This document shows positions 59,216-64,000 of a stretch of 64,000 nt of DNA, one piece after another. Origin of the DNA: QQVM01 sp964544885 (GTDB taxonomy: Bacteria; Bacteroidota; Bacteroidia; AKYH767-A; 2013-40CM-41-45). Location: NCBI GenBank assembly GCA_964544885.1, contig CAZJDX010000011.1:35073-99072 (forward strand). Direction: 5' to 3'. The stretch's first letter is position 1, and every line of letters begins with the position of its first letter. The notes under the pieces were generated by a model. The model saw only the letters and a program-made list of their open reading frames with translations. It was not told where the DNA came from and made no database searches. Made by a program: the position numbers and the translations under genes.

Positions 59216-61624
59216 TTAAAATTCGAACATGATTCCCACGGAGGGCAGAAAGGTTCCGGTCTTGTTCTCAATTTCTTTCAGGAGATAGGCGTCCGGGTTC
59301 CGGGGATCCGTGACAGGATTACCTGCCTGGTCATAGCTTAAGGTCAGAAAAGACTGCGTTATTGCCTGGAAATTATAGATGTTTTGTAGGTCTATATAGG
59401 CATTAAGCAGCCATCTGTTAAAAAACCATTTCTTATCCAGACGGATATCAAGGCCATGTGAAAGAGGATTCCGCTCCTGATTCAGCCGGGAATAATCCGG
59501 AATGGCCTGTTGATTTACATCCCAAACCGACTTAAGGGAGGATAGATTCCTATCGTAGGGTGTATAGGGCGATCCTCCCAACAGACGAAATTTGAACCCC
59601 AATTCCAGATTCCTTGCAAATTTTTTACCGGCCGTCATGTTAAGAATGTGCCGGTTATCCCACGCGGATGGGACAAGGTTTCCGCTTTTATCACTGAATT
59701 CACTTCTGACGAAGGTATAGGACAGAATTCCATAAACCGATGTGCTTAGTTTCTGTTGAAGCAAGATCTCTACTCCATAACTTCTCCCTTTTGAAGTGGA
59801 AACAGCGGGCTCATTGCCGATGACTCCAAAATCCCCGCCAAGATTGGCAAGTGAAATGCTGTCATTGATAAGAAAGGGATAGTTGGTATAGATTTTATGA
59901 AATCCTTCAACTGAAATCTTGCTGAAGGCAGTAGGATTATACTCCAGACCACCCACAATGTGAACCGAATTGATGTAGGAGATATCATTCTCTTTATTGA
60001 CGAGAAGATTGCTGCTGTCTCTGTATCCTAATACTGTATAGGCAGGTAGCTGGAAATACCTGGCGGTGTTGAAGTTGAGGTTTAGTTTTTCAGTGATTGC
60101 ATAGGATGCGGAGAAGCGTGGTGAGAGTTGCTTGACGGGATCGGCCATCAGCTGCGAATAGTCGTTAAAGTCACTTCGCAAACCAAGTGATAAGCTGAGT
60201 TTATTTTGAAAGAAAGATTTGCTCACTTGCGAAAAGAGAAAGTATTTTCTGAAATCCAGTTTTGAATTGAAATCAATGATCCTGATTTGTGAATTGATTT
60301 CCTTCCGGTTAAATGTTGAATTAGTATATCGGACAAATTCAAATCCGATTCCCGATACTGATTTCCATCCGTTCTGGCGATAGGTATGTGTAAACTGAAA
60401 TTTATTCTCCATTTCAGAGGATTTGTAATCAAGAATGAGGTTAGCCGGTTCTTCGATATTGTCTTTATATTTTATGGTTTTGTTTTCAAGGTGATTTCTG
60501 CTGGCAATAAATTCCTGGTAACTGTTTTTGGAAAAGTGTGTCCACTTGCCGCCAATTGTATAGTTCCATTGAGTATTGAGGGGTAGATAACCAAGAATGT
60601 AATTATTTCTTTCAATTGTTTCCGGGTCGGAGAGTCCGTTATTAACCTTTGTGTTCAGCTCGAAATCATCGATAGCCCCAAGACCTATAAGCGTTATCCT
60701 GTTCTTTTCATTCAGGCGTATAGTTTGCTTGTACTGCATGTCATTATAGGTCGGAAGGAAGGGGAGGGCAAGGGCTTTAAAAAGTAATTGCAGGTAGGAT
60801 CTCCGGAGCGAGAGTAGCATGGAGGATTTCCGCCCCAGAGGTCCGTCGTAGGTCAATCCAATATCACTTGATCCAAGCATGAAGGTGCCGCCTGGTTTCT
60901 CGTCATTTCCCTCTCTCTGGCTAAACTCAATGAAGGAACTCAGTGCATTTCCCCTGCTTGCAGGAAATGCACCCGCGTAAAAATCCACCTCCCGGATAAA
61001 ATTAACGTTGATCAATCCAACCGGACCGCCAGATGAACCCTGGGTGGCGAAATGGTTGATATTGGGAACTTCGATTCCGTCCAGGAAGAATCGGTTCTCA
61101 TTGGGCGCTCCCCCTCTGACAATAATGTCATTTCTGAAAGACAATGTGGATGAAACACCGGGCAGGATCTGAATGACTTTTGAGATATCCCTGTTTCCTC
61201 CGGGATTACGGTAGATTTCTTCTGATCCGATCGTACGTAAACTGAGCGGACTCTCTTCCTTTCTGTTGAAGGGCGAGGCGCTGATAACTACCTCGCCAAG
61301 AAAGCTGCCGGTTTCAAGCAGAGGAATATCCAGAATGGTCGGCTTTACCGGACTAACCCTGACCTCATAGAATTTAGCTTCCTGAAAACCAATGAAAGAA
61401 CAGACTACGTTGTAAGTGCCGGGCGCCAGATTCGATAACTGGTAATTTCCGTCCATGTCCGATACGGTTCCGGTGGCAATGCTGTCAATATAAATATTGG
61501 CAAAGGGGATGGCCTCATTATTGACGCTGTTATATACTCTGCCTTTGATTATGCCGGATTGAGCATAGTTCTTTGTATGGAACGCAAGCATCGTTATCAG
61601 GATCAATATAATTTTATTATTCAT
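59216..61624 (-). CDS. TonB-dependent receptor with regulatory-like domain
   Basis: An 802-residue outer-membrane receptor. Residues 1-21 are a signal peptide; ~25-110 form a CarboxypepD-regulatory-like domain (Gly-Arg-Val-Tyr-Asn-Ser-Val...Pro-Phe-Ala-Asn); ~120-230 form the plug with Asn-Asp-Ile-Ile-Val-Arg-Gly-Gly-Ala-Pro-Asn-Glu-Asn and Phe-Leu-Asp-Gly-Ile-Glu; the rest is the beta-barrel ending in a terminal Phe. There is no SusD-like gene beside it, so it is not a polysaccharide (SusCD) system; ligand unknown. Confidence 0.92.
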   Translation of the reverse strand: MNNKIILILITMLAFHTKNYAQSGIIKGRVYNSVNNEAIPFANIYIDSIATGTVSDMDGNYQLSNLAPGTYNVVCSFIGFQEAKFYEVRVSPVKPTILDIPLLETGSFLGEVVISASPFNRKEESPLSLRTIGSEEIYRNPGGNRDISKVIQILPGVSSTLSFRNDIIVRGGAPNENRFFLDGIEVPNINHFATQGSSGGPVGLINVNFIREVDFYAGAFPASRGNALSSFIEFSQREGNDEKPGGTFMLGSSDIGLTYDGPLGRKSSMLLSLRRSYLQLLFKALALPFLPTYNDMQYKQTIRLNEKNRITLIGLGAIDDFELNTKVNNGLSDPETIERNNYILGYLPLNTQWNYTIGGKWTHFSKNSYQEFIASRNHLENKTIKYKDNIEEPANLILDYKSSEMENKFQFTHTYRQNGWKSVSGIGFEFVRYTNSTFNRKEINSQIRIIDFNSKLDFRKYFLFSQVSKSFFQNKLSLSLGLRSDFNDYSQLMADPVKQLSPRFSASYAITEKLNLNFNTARYFQLPAYTVLGYRDSSNLLVNKENDISYINSVHIVGGLEYNPTAFSKISVEGFHKIYTNYPFLINDSISLANLGGDFGVIGNEPAVSTSKGRSYGVEILLQQKLSTSVYGILSYTFVRSEFSDKSGNLVPSAWDNRHILNMTAGKKFARNLELGFKFRLLGGSPYTPYDRNLSSLKSVWDVNQQAIPDYSRLNQERNPLSHGLDIRLDKKWFFNRWLLNAYIDLQNIYNFQAITQSFLTLSYDQAGNPVTDPRNPDAYLLKEIENKTGTFLPSVGIMFEF

Positions 61625-61728
61625 GATATATTCTGTCTTTTGTAGCTGACCTCCGTCAATCGGATCCGGTGCTTGTAAGTGGTACCTTATAGGATAAGTA
61701 TTCCATGAATCCGCACATTGCCTCTTTT

Positions 61729-61736
61729 CAAATATA
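61729..61736 (-). promoter_or_regulatory. -7 element TATATTTG for the TonB receptor
   Basis: Exact TAnnTTTG on the minus strand, 105 bases before the ATG at 61624. Confidence 0.4.
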
Positions 61737-61840
61737 AAGCAGCATGCTGTCCAGGTCGCTTGGTATGCTTCCGGAGATGAAGGAGTGATGGATTTCTTAT
61801 GCCCTTGTAACCGCTTAGTTGCAATAAAGTTTAGTTTAAA

Positions 61841-61891
61841 GGAGGAATCTTAACAGGAGGAAAAATGCACGGCGAATTGTCAAAGTCATGA
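61841..61891 (+). other. Two strong Shine-Dalgarno sites and an 8-residue frame
   Basis: GGAGG at 61841 and AGGAGG at 61855, the latter 4 bases before an ATG at 61865 that reads only eight codons to a TGA at 61889-61891. The sequence AACAGGAGGAAAAATG is nearly the same as at hsp20. May be a leader peptide, a decayed gene start or chance. Confidence 0.3.
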
Positions 61892-61896
61892 CGCTT

Positions 61897-62988
61897 TTAG
61901 CGACTGATACTTTTACTGAAAATATCATAGAGACCTGAACCGGGATTGTCAAATAAATTTTGTTTATAAGGGATGCCCATTTTATCCATAAGCCTGCATA
62001 AATTGAATCCTGTTACATAGTAATATGCCTGCATAATCCTGGTTCTCTCGACAAATTCTTTTTCATTCTCAAAATTTAACAGGTGAGTATAGTCTTTATA
62101 ATTTCTAAACAAGCTGTCACATTGAATGGCGTAATCGGTATCAAGTGATTTAAAGTTGCCTGCCAGATAGTACTCAGCATACCTTGCCGAGCCCTCTATG
62201 GTTTCCCAGAAGTTCTCATAAATACTTATTCTGAACTGATTGAGATTTTCAAACTTCATTCTTCTCGTTTTTCTGGTTTCAAGAAATTCATCAATATATA
62301 GCTTGATTGAGTCATTTCCATTGACACGGATCGCATTCAGCAGAGCAAGATTTTCCTTTTCCAGTAATTCCCTGAACCAGGCATGTTGAAGGTAAATTTT
62401 ATCGAGTGTATCGGCGGATACCTGTATCGTTTCAGCCAGGTAAGTAAGTGTAGCCTGATGTGAAAATTGATAACTGTGGAAATATTCATGCATCACCAAT
62501 TGCAGCCAATCCTCAGTCTTATCAAAATCCGGTACAACCTTGATCAACGTTTCAACATCGGAACAAAGCATCATAGGCTGATAATAATAGAGAGAAGCCG
62601 GATCTTTGAAATCTATCGCATTCTGCATGTGGAAAGGCTGAGAGTCCATACGCTGCAGTTTCAACAGCGATAATCCATTTCCGCATTCAAGTGCTTCAGG
62701 ACTGTATTTTTTAAATTGTTCATTATCGCCGAAGACGACATAAGTATTGCTTTCCGTAAAATAGAGTAGGGGACGGGTATGTGCCTCACTCGTTAGATCG
62801 CTCCAGACCTTTTTACCGATAATTTCTTTGCACCGTGAAAACAAGTGGATCCGTTCACATGCCTGACAGTCTGTCAACGATCTTTTGGTAAGAGAAACTG
62901 CTTGTGCCTGAGTATTAAGTGTAGCTGCAAGAATGCAGGTAGTAAAGACGCCTATTTGAATGAACGCCAGTCCGTACTTGAAATTCAT
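61897..62988 (-). CDS. Exported putative zinc metallopeptidase (HExxH)
   Basis: A 363-residue protein with a signal peptide (to Ala-Gln-Ala, ~30) beginning at the ATG at 62988; the frame's TTG at 63009 is less likely. Near residue 170 it has Met-His-Glu-Tyr-Phe-His, an HExxH zinc-binding and catalytic motif, and about 90 residues later Thr-Ile-Glu-Gly-Ser-Ala-Arg, a plausible third ligand glutamate of the gluzincin type. The N-terminal third has four cysteines (Cys-Gln-Ala-Cys and two more). No named peptidase family is recognised. Likely acts in the periplasm. Confidence 0.65.
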   Translation of the reverse strand: MNFKYGLAFIQIGVFTTCILAATLNTQAQAVSLTKRSLTDCQACERIHLFSRCKEIIGKKVWSDLTSEAHTRPLLYFTESNTYVVFGDNEQFKKYSPEALECGNGLSLLKLQRMDSQPFHMQNAIDFKDPASLYYYQPMMLCSDVETLIKVVPDFDKTEDWLQLVMHEYFHSYQFSHQATLTYLAETIQVSADTLDKIYLQHAWFRELLEKENLALLNAIRVNGNDSIKLYIDEFLETRKTRRMKFENLNQFRISIYENFWETIEGSARYAEYYLAGNFKSLDTDYAIQCDSLFRNYKDYTHLLNFENEKEFVERTRIMQAYYYVTGFNLCRLMDKMGIPYKQNLFDNPGSGLYDIFSKSISR

Positions 62989-63200
62989 AAAGTGCTTGAG
63001 TGTTTTCAACGTGCTGCAGATAAGTGTAAGGTATACAATTAAGGCTACAATTACTTCGATGTTACGATAGATTCTGACTTACACCCGACTTCACTTTTTC
63101 ATAAAGAACTCTATCATCTTTTCTTACAGGATAAAGCACAATTGTAAAATACCAAAGCATTTAATCCATATATGCTATAGACAATGCTTCTTTGAGTCGG

Positions 63201-63764
63201 TCATTGTTCATTTATCAAGCTGTAGCCTAGTTCCACCATTCCATTTTTATAAGCTTTCGCGTCGATAAGGTGCACGGCGAGTTCTTGCCGGAACGGTTCA
63301 TAAAACCGTATTCCTTCGCCCAACAGTATAGGTAAAATAATTTGCCTGATCTCATCAGCAAGTCCGGATTGAATAAAGGAATTTACAAGCATTGCTCCGC
63401 CAACAACCCAGACATTTTTGTATTCGGGTTGTAATTTTTCATGTACAAGTTTCCCGAGATCGCCGGAGTATAGCTCAATATTATTTCTCTCAATGGGGAG
63501 TTTTCGCTTTGTTAAGACAATCACGGGTTTTTCACCATAAACCCAACCGTAAGATTTCGAAAGTTCCAGGGCGTGTTCGTAAGTCCGTGATCCCATCACG
63601 TAGCAGTCGATGTCCGGTTGTATATCTTCCGGACCGGGGACTTCAATTCCTTTTTCGTAGTTGTGGGATGTTTCAAACCAGGAAACGCTGTTGTCTTTTT
63701 TAGCAATAAACCCGTCAAGACTGCAGACCATATGCAGCGTAATTTTTAATGCTCCGCTTTTCAT
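63201..63764 (-). CDS. Dihydrofolate reductase-fold protein (RibD C-terminal-like)
   Basis: A 187-residue protein of the RibD-C/DHFR superfamily: starts with a strand of this family (Leu-His-Met-Val-Cys-Ser-Leu-Asp-Gly-Phe-Ile-Ala), has Val-Met-Gly-Ser-Arg-Thr-Tyr-Glu, then Val-Trp-Val-Val-Gly-Gly-Ala, the NADPH-binding Gly-Gly segment. It is a stand-alone reductase domain, distinct from the bifunctional RibD at 8920. The ATG at 63764 matches the domain; the frame extends to 63809. Substrate unknown. Confidence 0.8.
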   Translation of the reverse strand: MKSGALKITLHMVCSLDGFIAKKDNSVSWFETSHNYEKGIEVPGPEDIQPDIDCYVMGSRTYEHALELSKSYGWVYGEKPVIVLTKRKLPIERNNIELYSGDLGKLVHEKLQPEYKNVWVVGGAMLVNSFIQSGLADEIRQIILPILLGEGIRFYEPFRQELAVHLIDAKAYKNGMVELGYSLINEQ

Positions 63765-63836
63765 CTGTTGAATTATTATCAGAGGGACAGGAATGGTTAG
63801 TTCAAACAATCATTGGATACTTTTAATAGCGGCTGA

Positions 63837-64000
63837 TCATGAGTCAAATCTGGAACCGTCCCATTCAGCACCGGGAGGAAATAAACCGGACTGTCTTTTC
63901 TTCATTTCGTCGGCGATTCGGGCGCTGTCTCCACCTTTTTCAAGCAGCCTGGAGATGATATTCCGGTAACTTTGTTCGTCTCTGTTTTGACTCAGCTTAA
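63837..64000 (-). CDS. C-terminal end of a gene cut by the right window edge
   Basis: An open frame enters from the right edge on the minus strand and stops with TGA at 63837-63839, giving the last ~54 residues. They are helical (Arg-Asn-Ile-Ile-Ser-Arg-Leu-Leu-Glu-Lys, then Ala-Asp-Glu-Met-Lys-Lys-Arg) and end with Gly-Ala-Glu-Trp-Asp-Gly-Ser. Too little is present to name it. Confidence 0.45.
   Translation of the reverse strand, partial: KLSQNRDEQSYRNIISRLLEKGGDSARIADEMKKRQSGLFPPGAEWDGSRFDS

Noticed and set aside
1..64000. CRISPR arrays, insertion sequences, prophage or restriction systems
   Set aside because: No regularly spaced repeats, transposase, integrase, Cas or restriction/methylase motifs were seen; base composition looks even.

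Overview
This 64 kb window is ordinary chromosome of a Bacteroidota bacterium. The evidence is consistent: five proteins end in type IX secretion (T9SS) C-terminal sorting domains, there are DUF5686 and carboxypeptidase-regulatory-domain/TonB outer-membrane proteins, Shine-Dalgarno sequences are rare, many genes are preceded by the Bacteroidota -7 element TAnnTTTG, and core genes (dnaA, ligA, dapA, ribD, ribH, lpxB, mpl) are of the Bacteroidota kind. I cannot place it below phylum from sequence alone. I saw no rRNA, tRNA, CRISPR array, insertion sequence or prophage.

Left third (1-17.9 kb): the end of a DUF5686 outer-membrane protein runs into a compact cluster (CDP-alcohol phosphatidyltransferase, DUF4833, PAP2/Aur1-like) that looks like an inositol-phospholipid pathway. 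A GNAT-like protein, dnaA and a 5'-nucleotidase split into two overlapping genes follow on the minus strand. Then come a hotdog thioesterase, an M42-type aminopeptidase, ribD, prmC, the ligA-DUF6913-dapA run, a T9SS-secreted protein, ribH, a TPR membrane protein and an HMG-CoA lyase-like gene.

Middle (17.9-41.6 kb): a 900-base gap holds a highly structured element. After it come a very long charged-helix protein with an 18-residue DSL periodicity, an Hsp20 gene with an inverted repeat in its promoter region, and an operon surE - two tiny 3-TM proteins - lpxB. The rest is comEC, a DUF6544-like membrane protein, an MBL-fold hydrolase, mpl, a DUF1573 protein, a secreted S33-like hydrolase, mgtE, a 607-residue uncharacterised possible flavoprotein, a stand-alone UvrD-Tudor-like protein, an ABC-F ATPase, an MFS transporter and a CNNM/CorC-type protein.

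Right third (41.7-64 kb): accessory genes, mostly on the minus strand: two methyltransferases, a T9SS multicopper oxidase, an SDR, T9SS esterases/hydrolases, a VIT1/CCC1 transporter, DinB-like, YCII, DUF1801 and YdeI-like proteins, katG (plus strand, with a clean terminator), a DUF2784-like protein, and an outer-membrane cluster: TonB-dependent receptor, an unlisted 58-residue membrane protein, a beta-propeller lipoprotein and a small membrane protein. A secreted HExxH protein, a RibD-C-type reductase and a truncated C-terminus close the window.

No single dramatic new system is evident. The best leads are the DSL-striped helix protein, the 607-residue family, the tandem 3-TM pair next to lpxB, the DUF4833 lipid cluster, the Hsp20 operator and the structured intergenic element. 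Family names are from memory of sequence patterns; no searches were run.
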